The notes under the pieces are model-generated. The model saw only the letters and a program-made list of their open reading frames with translations, ran no database searches and had not been told where the DNA came from. Shown in pieces: positions 23,692-33,086 of a stretch of DNA of 64,000 nt (position 1 is the first letter of the stretch; each line of letters begins with the position of its first letter). Source of the stretch: Parelaphostrongylus tenuis (Eukaryota; Nematoda; Chromadorea; Rhabditida; Metastrongylidae); contig JAHQIW010000865.1 of the NCBI GenBank assembly GCA_019055375.1, forward strand, positions 1-64,000. Reading direction: 5' to 3'. The position numbers and the translations under genes were made by a program.

Positions 23692-23731
23692 GCACGTGTT
23701 TCGCCATTACAGGCTCATCAGTAGCTCGGTG
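23692..23731 (-). ncRNA. Hammerhead-like, family 2b left
   Basis: Minus strand: GCTA, CTGATGA, GCC-TGTAAT-GGC (perfect 3 bp stem II), GAAA, CACGTG, then C and TAGC. The core is intact, but the U16.1 position appears deleted, leaving no proper UH cleavage dinucleotide. Confidence 0.5.
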
Positions 23732-23892
23732 CCTTCCGGTTCATCCAATACTTTGCAGGCGGATATACCCTTTACTTATAAAGAAATCGACACCGAATTC
23801 TTTTGATCACCTCATGTCTAGTAATCAGTTCATTCGATATTGCAGTGTCAAACAGTCGAGAGCTTAAGGGATTGATTGATCCAGAAGGCACC

Positions 23893-23935
23893 GTACTACT
23901 GATGAACCTGTAATGGCGAAATATGTGTCTAGTAC
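23893..23935 (+). ncRNA. Hammerhead ribozyme, family 2b right
   Basis: GTACTA, CTGATGA, ACC-TGTAAT-GGC, GAAA, TATGTG, TC, TAGTAC. Stem I is a perfect 6 bp helix and the predicted cleavage is after C at 23929. One A-C mismatch lies at the base of stem II and stem III is only two weak pairs, as in minimal hammerheads. Of family 2, this copy has the most complete set of required nucleotides. Confidence 0.6.
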
Positions 23936-25239
23936 AGTATAAGTGCTATAGTAGACCTCATAGAAAGGTTCAAAAATCTTTCTCGAACCATCGTAGAAGT
24001 AATGGAACAGCATATTTTTTCCTAATTAAGTAGCTGCGGTGCCCTGGTGATGTGTTAAGTTGCCTTCATCGTCTCAGACAGGTCTGATGTCATCTTGCCG
24101 ATCCCTGAATATGGAATGCTCGGTGAGATCAGAGCGCGGGATCAGCCTAGAAGCAGTCCTTCTGTGTATTTCACGGCAGCACGAACCACTAAAAAGTACG
24201 CGCTTTATTAATGGCGTGTGAAATTCCAGTTGGTGGAGTTTGGGGATTGCAGGAGGACAGTGACCTTATCAGCAGATCACAAGAAGACAACATTATCCAC
24301 TGAACTAGCCAATGCAAAAATTTCTTCATTAATTGGCCATGATTCCTGCAAGAGTTGAGCGGACAGACCTACTACTAACGTAAAGCGGCTATTGATTTGA
24401 CGTCCTTTTATGCAGGTAATTCTAAATTAAAGAGCGAATGTTTTATAAGGAAATCGACTTGAACAATAAGTAACAATGTGCCAGGTGAATCTTTCTATAA
24501 TCACTGCACACTTGCTCCAATATTGTTCAGCATCCACCTTCGAGTAGACCACAAAGCGCGCAGCGTTAGTGTTTTGCGAAGGGTCAAGCATTTCACTGGT
24601 TGTACCCGCGACCGGCACTTCATTACAATTCACAATCGACTCTTCACTAACACTGTCATAGAATCTTACTCCAGCTGAAATTTTCCAAGTAATGAATTAG
24701 TGTCATGGAAGCTTTTTTCATGCAAGTGCAATTACTCCAGAATGAGGTTATATGTTTTCGAAATGAAAGGAAAAAATTTTACTTTGGAAAAGCACTTTTC
24801 TCTGCACTAGTGTGTGAAATAAATGTAAAACACATACAGTGCAACATTTCATAGCTCTGTGATTAAGGAAACCATTTTTTAAATCTTCGTAGTAATCACC
24901 GTACGGAGATCCAAATAGATTGACTCCTCATTAGGTCATAGTCTTGCAAGTGGCATAGCAGTATCCCTTAACATTTCCAGAGCAGTTCAACAGTCTGTAC
25001 TTTTTTAGGCATCACACAATCGTGGGAATTTGCCCACGCATTCTGTAAAAGGTATTGAAATACTTCAGATGTTTGTCAATTCTACCTAGTCCTGCCACAG
25101 TCATTTTTTATCTATCAAAAGTAACGTTGACAATTTTAGATTGTCAGACAAAAAATTATAATTTGGTGTTTTTTGAAAACTGATGAAAATTCTGTGCTAT
25201 ATATTTTTTACTTTCTAACACTTTGAATAATCCGTCCTC

Positions 25240-25482
25240 ACAGTGTTTTCTTTCGCTGTGCGCGCCTCAGTACTTCTAGCATTCAATTCGTTTTTTTTTT
25301 CATTTTCTTCTTGAATGGCGTAGAACACTGCTTAAGCGAGTTTCCTTGCAATATCAAGGATAGCCTTGCTGTGGCGTTCCATAGGGCGTTGTTGTTGACT
25401 GCTGGGGAGAAGTAGGGAGTGGCGCTCGGCGCCACGCGTGCCGCGACGTGCATCACAACCATTCGTCCACGGTGCCCCAAGC
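25240..25482 (-). repeat. SINE family A, copy 6
   Basis: Reverse copy: CAGTACTTCTAGCATTCAAT, TATCAAGGATAGCCTTGCTG, GGGGAGAAGTAGGGAGTGGC, GTGCATCACAACCATTCGTC and CACGGTGCC head. Confidence 0.8.
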
Positions 25483-25637
25483 TATACATCACTATATTCT
25501 ATTGCGCTGTAGGCAAATACGAAGTTAGTCAAAGTTATTTGAGGATCTGCGAGTATGCCTGTTTGCTTTCTGCTGGAAAAATCGTGGAATAAATAAATTA
25601 TGCGGTCATGGCTACTTCCGCCTCTTCGTGGACGTAC

Positions 25638-25726
25638 TCTTTCACCATTACATTGATTGCATCCGTAGATTCTGTAAACTTTTAGATAGTCGTATCGCGA
25701 AGCGTCTTTTGTCGACCAATCACGTC
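25638..25726 (-). pseudogene. Astacin copy 1, C-terminal exon
   Basis: After a GTTTTCAG acceptor the exon starts GACGTGATTGG (DVIG) and, in a shifted frame, ends RYDYLKVYRIYGCNQCNGE before a donor AGA|GTACGT. This is the end of an astacin catalytic domain (IGQR...S..D..K.N..YGC). The homologous exon of copy 2 (48564-48650) is 87 nt and open; this one is 89 nt, so a net 2-base insertion shifts the frame. This copy is therefore broken here. Splice sites remain in place. Confidence 0.7.
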
Positions 25727-26026
25727 CTGAAAACACCATCAAAATTTTGGTGTATGAGCGAATAGGACCGGAAAGACTGTATCTGAAGAGAGTTTGTTAC
25801 TGAGCAACGAGGTAACCATTTATAAATCTCTTTATGCCTTTTGTTTTGGTATACTACGACCATTCAAAAACGTTCAGAAGATGACTGTAGAGAATGAAAA
25901 AATGGTAGTTTTTCACACATTCCCCTGCAAAAGAATGTTGCTTAGAGAACTCCAAATATCTTAACACCATGTATCTACGCTATAAAATCTATTTGTTTTA
26001 GGATACATATTCATGTATCTTAATAC

Positions 26027-26179
26027 CATATGTAATATGTAATCCACTGTCTTCATGGTGATCGCCCCCGGCATGGCAAAAAGCTGTTTTTGTGTATTCC
26101 ATGATCGATGTGTAATCGTAAGGTAAGCCGTATGTTGTCTACACACCAGGTGAAACCTTGTAAAATTGATCCCCGTAGC
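26027..26179 (-). pseudogene. Astacin copy 1, Met-turn exon
   Basis: Read on the minus strand from the TTTTAAG acceptor: GYGDQFYKVSPGV, a TAG stop, TTYGLPYDYTSIMEYTKTAF, then after one extra T, AMPGAITMKTVDYILHM. PYDY.SIM.Y is the Met-turn block of astacins, with the usual His after Met replaced by Glu. The exon begins with the second and third bases of a Gly codon, matching the CCAG| end of the zinc-site exon at 27162-27297. It carries a stop and a +1 frameshift in a T run. Confidence 0.8.
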
Positions 26180-26675
26180 CTTAAAATAGACAAAATTTGG
26201 ACAGTCATCAAAGCCTCCTGGTGTGCATTATATAACGCGACCTTGGGTATGCGACTTCACTTGCGGCAGTGTGCTCTGCCACACCAAAAGCTAAGTCATT
26301 CATGGTGGATTAGCATAGTACATTAGTGACACTCATGATACACAGGTATTTAGCCGACTTCCGATCAACCTATACTAAGGCAATCTTCGCTTGGTTCGCC
26401 AACACTGAGGGATCTTTGCTTAGTATTTACTCAATATAGGACAAATTCTTCCATTCTTATCTAATTATGATCATTAGAGCAGCGGATCCACTTAAGAACT
26501 ACTACTTGACTGTGCAGTATCGCTTCCACTTGGAATGAGCTTTGTTTTAGAAAGCGATTTTGAAGAGAAAGGATTTCAATAAATGAGCAGAGAGTTCAAA
26601 TGAAAAGTGTTTTGATATTTGAGTATTCCTTTTACTATGTATTTTGGTTGCAAAAAGGACAAAAGAATCAAATAA

Positions 26676-27074
26676 TAAAAAACTCAAATAAAGATTACCA
26701 GGCATATTGAAATTTGAGCTGTGGTCTTAAGAAAACACTCGAAACAAAAGATATGATATATTGAATATACTAGCCACGAGCATTCGAGTGTACAAACACT
26801 CTGTGTTTGGTGAGTTTATTACCGGACATAGAGTGTAAATCGTACGTCGTCGCTAACTCTTATTGTGGGGACTGGAGCACCCACAGAGATTAGCAAAAGA
26901 CGAGAAAGGGCAACTGCCGGACTGACGAGATCGCAAGATCGAAACATGTGTATCGGGCTGTATAAGTCAGCCCTCATTAACAGACCACTGACATGCGTGG
27001 CTCAAGTAAAGATTACCAGGCATATTGAAATTTGAGCTGTGGTCTTAAGAAAACACTCGAAACAAAAAACAAAT
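26676..27074 (+). mobile_element. Hammerhead family 1 element H2, tandem
   Basis: A 67 bp block (starting CTCAAATAAAGATTACCAGG at 26683) is repeated at 27001 with one mismatch, 318 bp apart, giving a head-to-tail partial dimer around one hammerhead. The whole is flanked by an 11 bp direct repeat GAATCAAATAA (26665-26675 and 27075-27085), read here as a target-site duplication. It lies in the astacin copy 1 intron between the zinc-site and Met-turn exons, in the opposite orientation to that gene. Confidence 0.75.
26915..26957 (+). ncRNA. Hammerhead ribozyme in H2
   Basis: GCCGGA, CTGACGA, GATC-GCAA-GATC, GAAA, CATGTG, TA, TCGGGC. Stem II is a perfect 4 bp helix closed by a GCAA (GNRA) loop. 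Stem I pairs at five of six positions. Stem III is a 2-3 pair minimal helix. The UA cleavage dinucleotide is permitted (UH). This is one of the best candidates for activity. Confidence 0.75.
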
Positions 27075-27161
27075 GAATCAAATAAACGAGCAAAGTATTT
27101 GAACTCATTGCTGTTATAGAGAGATTGGAAGATAACCAACGAACTAGCGTTGGTGACCAAC

Positions 27162-27297
27162 CTGGAACAATATTCTAGTAAAACACTGTGATATATTGAT
27201 CTCTATCATTTCGCGAATGTTCATGCCATAGGCCTATAACGTGTAAGAGTTCGTGTTGGACGATACGGGTTTCCATGCATCTAAACCCAACAAAAAT
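27162..27297 (-). pseudogene. Astacin copy 1, zinc-site exon
   Basis: A 136 nt exon between a TATATAG acceptor and a CCAG|GTTGGT donor, the same length and phases as 52156-52291. It starts [14 protein letters not shown] and contains [19 protein letters not shown], the full astacin zinc signature HExxHxxGxxHExxRxDRD. All three zinc His and the catalytic Glu are present. Near the end there is an in-frame TAG (VFY*NIVP), which together with lesions in the following exons marks a pseudogene of a secreted metalloprotease. Confidence 0.85.
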
Positions 27298-27307
27298 CTA
27301 TATAATG

Positions 27308-27580
27308 TTTCATAAATACCAGCCAAGAGCAATCGAGTGTAGAAATACTGTCCATTTGTGATTTCTTTCACTTGACGGCAAGTGTATATAGTGCGCCGTC
27401 GCCTAATCTATGTAAGAGGGTTGCGTTCCCCCAAGAGGATTGGCCTAGACGAAAGGTACTGCCTAAGTGACGAGGCTTCCAAAGCCCAAACACGAGTATT
27501 GGGCTCTATATTTGCCCATAACAGACCACATGCATGGCTCAAAAGATTATCAGGCATGATAAAATCCCTCCTTGTTAACT
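27308..27580 (+). mobile_element. Hammerhead family 1 element H3
   Basis: Shares the family order CCAGCCAAGAGCAATCGAGTG, hammerhead, GGGCTCTATA, AACAGACCACATGCATGGCT, AAAGATTATCAGGCAT. It is a single, 5'-truncated unit, 11 bases upstream (in gene sense) of the acceptor of the astacin zinc-site exon. Confidence 0.65.
27461..27504 (+). ncRNA. Decayed hammerhead in H3
   Basis: GCCTAA, GTGACGA, GGCTT-CCA-AAGCC, CAAA, CACGAG, TA, TTGGGC. Stem II (5 bp) and stem I (6 bp, one wobble) are intact and differ from other copies by compensatory changes. Two core bases are mutated (C3 to G and G12 to C), so it should be inactive. Confidence 0.55.
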
Positions 27581-28286
27581 TTGATAGATCTTCAATAAAC
27601 TTACTCCATAAAACACTGTGAGAAATACTGAGGTGAAAAGTGTAGCATTAAATTTGCTACTGCGCTTTCACATTGCAATTGCTTCTCCCTCACTTTTAAG
27701 AAAATGTTGAAGTATTCACACGATTTTCAGACAGAGACAAAATGTATGATGGCTCACGATTTTTTCACCATTCGAGCAGAGTTCGGATGTCGTAAGTGGT
27801 GTTTCGCTGGAGAAGTCTCAGACACAGTGATACCTGCGTGATAGATAGAGATCTTATTAGAATTTATGTTTTTTATTGAGAGTGGGATTTGAAGGAATAC
27901 TGGACATATCGACACCATTCTTAGAAAGATCTTCTGCTATAATTAGCACGTGCTAAATGACTTGATACCATTAGGGTTTTCGTGTGTTTGTCATCAAACC
28001 TTATTCGTGTTTTATCTTATTCTATAGCTTTGTCAATACTGCTGTTTGAATTGTGAGACGCAGTTGAGAAGCAACAGTTTGTATTTGGCGGATTGTTTTA
28101 TTAGGTCAGTAAAAAGCAACTCCAATTTATGCATTGTTGAAATGCGATGTTTGATAGCGAAATTTGTTCTCAAATGAATGTGATTTTGCTATTATTTTTA
28201 AGCGCATTTTTTCGTTAAATTCTTTTGCTAACTAGGTAATACTTGCTACTTATTTTACATCTATTTGGTAGCGTAGAAATACTGCT

Positions 28287-28440
28287 GGCAAAGCAGGCGT
28301 CGGTAGTGCAATAGGTTAGCACGCGCGTCCGGAAGGTTGAGATGCGGGCTTGATTCCCGCCCGACGTCAAGGTTATAGACATCACTGTGCATTATTGTGT
28401 ATATTCGCAGTATTATACCACCGCTGAGAAGCTGTTAGGT
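28287..28440 (+). repeat. SINE family C, copy 1 (tRNA-like)
   Basis: The head 28297-28367 folds like a tRNA: acceptor GCGTCGG/CCGACGT, A box TAGTGCAATAGGTTAGC, and a perfect 5 bp T-arm GCGGG-CTTGATT-CCCGC. The anticodon arm is imperfect. A tail (ATAGACATCACTGTGCATTA) shared with the copy at 30.5 kb argues for a SINE, although a tRNA gene cannot be wholly excluded. Confidence 0.6.
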
Positions 28441-28534
28441 TTCTAAAGAATTTTCGGTTGGTCTCATAATTATTATAAGCTGTGGAAGATGTTCACAGTG
28501 CAAAAGTAGTTGTGGTTGAAATATTCAGTTTCAA

Positions 28535-28828
28535 ATGGATAGTAAATTAGTGCAGGCAACTCGCAACATCAAAGATAATTTTGTGCCAAAACTTCCTATA
28601 AGTGTATACTGCAGTGGTGCTTCAAGGAAATCTGTAAAGGAGACACTTTTCAGCAGTGCCATGAATCGCAACTACAAATACTCTGCATCAACCTTATCAG
28701 AAGTCATGGGAAGAACAACCACCAAGATTGATCTTTTCAAGACTACAAAGGTTATTGCAAAAACTCAAAGTTTAGCTCTTCACCATATTACCCATTTAAA
28801 GCAATTTATAAAAGAATTGACGCTCTGA
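28535..28828 (+). CDS. Candidate ORF, 97 codons
   Basis: An ATG shortly after an AATATTCAG acceptor-like site opens 97 codons with protein-like composition, rich in Lys, Ser and Thr (MDSKLVQATRNIKDNFVPK ... HHITHLKQFIKELTL). It overlaps no repeat recognised here. No domain is seen. It could be a terminal exon or small gene; chance cannot be excluded in AT-rich DNA. Confidence 0.3.
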   Translation: MDSKLVQATRNIKDNFVPKLPISVYCSGASRKSVKETLFSSAMNRNYKYSASTLSEVMGRTTTKIDLFKTTKVIAKTQSLALHHITHLKQFIKELTL

Positions 28829-29224
28829 TCTGAAACCGCAATCACTTCTGCGCCAGTTTATTTGTCTCTAAAGGTGGTGCTACAACTTTCAGTAGTCAAT
28901 AGGCACAATAGGTAACTTAAATAATCATTTCTTAATAAATTGCTCACTCACAATAGATAACAGATTGTAAAAAAAGTTCTGTCATATGGCCTGAGATAAT
29001 GATTTTTTCACTGCATTTTGTGCGAAATTTGAGCTCCTCAGAAAGCTCGTTTAAAGTGCATCAAACAATATATAATTGTTTACACAGTTCTCAGAATGGA
29101 AGCATTCTAGAGAGAGATTTGTCAGCTGCTCCACTACAATAAAAAATGGGAGACAACCTTTCTGAGGTTCATCGACAAATCTGCAAGGCGTGTAGTGGCA
29201 AATTTGCGTTCGTATAGCTAGGAG

Positions 29225-29625
29225 TTGGTTCAACACCGTGGTCTCTCAGATCCTGAACTCCGCTATCATAAGCTGCAAAAATGCCGAACTCCAATTATTT
29301 TTTTACACGGCAAGGTAGAACCTCGCACTGCAGACGCGGCAAAAAATCATTTGGCAAGCTTCAGATGGAAGGTTTTGGAAGATTCGTCGTGCAGCCCTGA
29401 CCTGGCGTTGAGTGATTTTCACTTACTTCTTTCGAAGGGTTACCTTTCGAGAGACAAGAACTTCTAAAGTGTCCCCGAAACTGAGCGAAATCTTCAATTT
29501 TCTCCAAAGTAAAGATGCCTAGTTTTACCTCCGTGGAATTTTCAAGCTGCCGGATATGTGGCTGATTGTTTTGATGTGGAAGGAAACTATTTGCTCTATC
29601 GATGTGTCTATGGTTTGAGCCTAAT
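29225..29625 (+). pseudogene. Mariner transposase C-terminal relic
   Basis: KNHLASFRWKVLEDSSCSPD followed by LALSDFHLLLSKGYLSR matches the mariner segment around the third catalytic Asp (GWEVLPHPPYSPDLAPSDFH family pattern). After frame changes come FYLRGIFKLPDMW and FDVEGNYLLYR, the typical FY..GI.KLP..W....G.YF end. The N-terminal DNA-binding half was not found. Dead element. Confidence 0.65.
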
Positions 29626-30002
29626 TGGTGTACAAATAATTTCTTTGTGCACATTATGAAAATGCGACAGAACTTTTCTACAACCTTCTTACTACTTGTT
29701 CCTCTGATTACTTCATGAAACATGGTAGTAAAAGAATGGAAAATACTACTCATTTACTTCATGCACTATTCGCTATATTTTTACTGTGGAAAGGCTGAGT
29801 TTGAGGAGAAAGAGCACTAATTAGCTGGACAAAAGATGCATTTGTACCTCAAAGACAGTTTCATAATGTCTCTTAAGCAGTAGTTGTTTGCTGGGATTAA
29901 GGAAAAAGTACTAACGTGCTCTGTTCGTTCGCTTCAAGCATTAATATGCTTTTACCATTTTGACGGCCCACACTGGTGTAACAGCTGAAAGCAGTTCATA
30001 AG

Positions 30003-30250
30003 GACCTTTCCTTCGAGTGCTTTATTAAGACCAAGCTCAAATATTAATAAATCCTCTCATTATTATTTGAGCCAACATGTCTCTATGTAAGGGAGCAGAG
30101 CTCCCGAGAGAACTGACTTCAAAAATATCGAAAGACGACGGGTTCTGCCCGACTGACGAGTCTGTAAAGACGAAATAAGTGTATCGGGCTGTACAAGATC
30201 CCTTACTAGACCACATGACATGTTGGCTCAAATAATAATGAAAGGAGTTC
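30003..30250 (+). mobile_element. Hammerhead family 1 element H4
   Basis: Left end: an inverted arm (TTCGAGTGCTTTATTAAGAC...ATTTGAGCCAACATGTC). Then a switch at GGGAGCAGAGCTCCC into the forward unit with GACGACGGGTTCTGCCC, hammerhead and GACATGTTGGCTCAAATAAT. An 18 bp imperfect direct repeat (GAAAGCAGTTCATAAGGA at about 29989 versus GAAAGGAGTTCACAAAGA) may be a duplicated target but overlaps the element end. Confidence 0.65.
30147..30189 (+). ncRNA. Hammerhead ribozyme in H4
   Basis: GCCCGA, CTGACGA, GTC-TGTAAA-GAC, GAAA, TAAGTG, TA, TCGGGC. Stem I is perfect (6 bp), stem II perfect (3 bp), and the core is complete. Stem III is very weak (one wobble and one A-T pair), so activity is possible only if the minimal stem III is tolerated. 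Confidence 0.65.
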
Positions 30251-30537
30251 ACAAAGAATTTTATCATCTAATATTTTACAAGGTCAGCAGAACAAGACTT
30301 TCTGCGCTATTCCGTATAGGTTTATTGTTTTCACTATTGAGCAAGTTGGGATAAGGTTGTACTGATGAGATAAAAAGTTCAACAGAGTTTACATCAAGAA
30401 TAATCATACTTCACACTTGAACTTGCGAACCTAAAGCTTCAATGAGACTTGATTTTTTGATCTTACTGTTGACCAGGCCGTTAACGGCTGGCGGCTGGCA
30501 GATAGATGCGCTGTAGCATAGAAAGATTGATCTGCAA

Positions 30538-30690
30538 AATGGGCGTCAGTAGTGTAACGGATAGAGCAAGCGCTCCCGGAAAGAGTGAGGTGTGGGTTCT
30601 AGTCCTGGCTGACGCCAAAGTTTCACACATCACTCTACATCAATGGGTACATTTGAAAAATAATCACTACCGCTAGAGCCGTTTAACAAA
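30538..30690 (+). repeat. SINE family C, copy 2 (tRNA-like)
   Basis: Bases 30543-30615 form a tRNA-like cloverleaf: acceptor GCGTCAG/CTGACGC perfect 7 bp, A box TAGTGTAACGGATAGAGC, anticodon arm CGCTC-CCGGAAA-GAGTG fully paired, and T-loop TTCTAGT with a partly mismatched stem. The base before the would-be anticodon (GGA) is C, not the universal U33, so it is not a normal tRNA. The tail TCACACATCACTCTACATCA matches copy 1. Confidence 0.6.
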
Positions 30691-32662
30691 AAGAATTTCA
30701 TTTAATGAGAGTCTTCGATATTGCTGTTCATCTACACTTTTCAACTGTCAGTGCAAATTTTTCAATACTAAGTAAAGCGTTGTTTTTTTTAATGTTGTGA
30801 AACCTACCCTTTACCTCTTTTATTCAAGATAACGATGTAATCCCACTCAGAGTATCTTTCTCAGAACCGAATACAAGTGTTTGCTTCTATTCGTTTCATC
30901 GCCTGCTTGATGGTGGCAAGCTCGTAGTACTCTTGTATGAAAATTGAAAATTTCATAGGTTTAGCACCTGATCAAAAAAAAATTCTCCGCACTGTATGAC
31001 TTGTGCCATTTTAGAAATAAGTGTATATATTTCAAACAAGGTTAAAAAATCGGAAATACTGCTACGTCTAACTATTCGTGCTATGCTAAAGGGCATACAT
31101 TATAAGATTGCAGTGCAGTTTCTTTCTAATATCAGAAACCCTTGCCGGCTAATTCTAGCGGTAAGGTTTGATGCGAAATAACCACGGAATTGTTGGGATA
31201 TAAGCAAAAGAGCTTGATGTATGTGAAGTCGATTACTAGCAGGATTAACTTTCTCACGGCGGTGCCCAACGCATTACAGCAGCGAAATCCTAGCTCAGTT
31301 CTTCTCTCAGCCGTGTATTAATCATAATCGGTGGCTTACAAGATTAATTTGTCAACAGATATGATCTGGTTAAGAAAAGTCGTTATAGTTGATCTTAATT
31401 TCGTTGTCCAAATCACAGCGTTGGCCTCTACTTAAAGCCTGAATCGGTTTTACAGAGATCATTGACGAGTTTTTCTTTCCCTTAGAAAATTTCTACTAGT
31501 ACAAATGATTCGTGTGGTGTTAATTTAGGCGGCAAATTAGTTCCATCCAACACCTCTGGATGATGCTCCGTCGATATTTTGCATTCAGTTGACAACTGCA
31601 CCGCCAGTCACCGAGTTAGACTTGGGTCGTTTCACAGTCCTTTTTTACCTAAGCGCTTCCAATTTTGCGAGCTTTTATTCTGTCTCATGACACGTTTTTT
31701 CTTTCATACTTCAAAGAATGGAGTGAGAATGGCATACATTGCATGAACTATATATTGCGAACGAAATGGAAAAAAAATTCGAAGAGGTAGAGGAACATTC
31801 CACTTCTGTTTTCTGAGTGACAAAAAATGGAAAAAATATTTGTTGAACAAGAGGTGAACATTTCTAAAATTTCAATCTTTCGTATTTCCTTTGATCACAT
31901 ATGGTAATACGATATGTTCAATTGAGTCCCTTATATTCCATTTTTGTTCAGAGTTGCTGAGGATGGCGTTACGAAATACGCTGCTAGCATAATGATAAGA
32001 ATTCCTGGAGTAAAATCCTTAAATGATTTATAATAAAGTTATTTATAAATGAGCAGAATACGTTCCACATTGTTTTTTTCTACTTTTTACTGCTTTTTAA
32101 ACATTTTATCGCATGATATTTAGTTTCTTTCTCAAAGCACATTCGAGAATGTTGTTGACAGTATTTATTGAATATTACTAACAAAGTATATTAATAGCAT
32201 AACGGATTGCGTTTCGGTAGTGTTACCTCGTTTCTGAGTCGCCCTGTTGTTTCATGATAAACCAATTGTTATATGAACCGGTCGCACTGAGTCTTACATT
32301 GGCGAGCTCCTTATTACAATTACGTTCCGCTTCCGAAAGAATTTACTTAATGAAAACTGACAGCATAAGCAGCAATGCCGTTTTTTTCATTTATGGTTGG
32401 AATTCTTTGCGAAAGTCGTGAATCAAATGCATTACCTTTCAACAGTGTGATTACATATGGCTCGAAAAGTCGAGAATATGCGCATTCTATGATTTTCGAT
32501 ACTAATACCTTAACACCGCACCACCAAGTGGCCTTTTTGTAGCTATTAGGTCTTCTTATAAGTCTCGACATTAGAGCAATAAACACCAGATTCATTGACC
32601 AGAAGTGCCTCATAATTATTTTTTGAGTCATGCATGTGGTCTGTTATAAGGCAGCTCAAAGA

Positions 32663-32706
32663 GCCCGATACACGTGTTTCGACCTTGGCAGTCTCCTAAG
32701 TCGGGC
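32663..32706 (-). ncRNA. Decayed hammerhead in H5, left
   Basis: Minus strand: GCCCGA, CTTAGGA, GACTGCCAAGGTC, GAAA, CACGTG, TA, TCGGGC. Stem I, stem II and GAAA are conserved, but the CTGANGA box has become CTTAGGA, losing the essential G5. Confidence 0.5.
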
Positions 32707-33043
32707 AGTACACTTCGTATTTCAGCCAATCCTCTCGGAGGAACACAACCCCTATAAAGAGAAAATGACGACGATACGAACGACGAATAAGTTGCCCCAT
32801 AACAGACAACGAGATGGCTCAAAAATTTTTTTTCGGCAGATTGAAATTCGAGCGTTGTCTAACGATAACACTCGAAGCGAAAGACACGATATATTTAACG
32901 ATATCACCCAAGAGCAAGCGAATGTGAGCTATGTTCATTCAGTCATATTTCCACTTTATGAAACATGTAAAAAGTTCATCACCGCCATCTCTTTGTAGCG
33001 GAGGGCTTCCCGCGAGAGTATTGGCTAAAAGACGGAGAGTACT

Positions 33044-33086
33044 GCCCAACTGACGGGACTGTCAAGGTCGAAAAAGTGTATCGGGC
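33044..33086 (+). ncRNA. Decayed hammerhead in H5, right
   Basis: GCCCAA, CTGACGG, GACT-GTCAA-GGTC, GAAA, AAGTG, TA, TCGGGC. The last base of CTGANGA is G and stem III is nearly absent, so it is probably inactive although stem II still pairs. Confidence 0.5.

Larger units (their letters stand above)
23658..23975. mobile_element. Hammerhead family 2 element, inverted pair
   Basis: The left arm (about 23663-23748) and the right arm (about 23885-23972) are reverse complements along roughly 85 bp. Both arms contain a hammerhead core. The middle holds the single-copy body (GCGGATATACCC...GATATTGCAGTG) shared with the element at 1.7 kb. The ends TATGAGGTC / GACCTCATA are also complementary. Confidence 0.65.

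Noticed and set aside
23600..23980. Rho-independent-like hairpins as terminators
   Set aside because: The sequence is eukaryotic and the hairpins are explained by inverted repeat arms.
29361..29753. 130-codon minus-strand frame
   Set aside because: It is antisense to the mariner relic, whose + strand translation is recognisable.
30363..30380. CTGATGAGATAAAAAG as a hammerhead core
   Set aside because: No GAAA at the right distance and no pairing arms.
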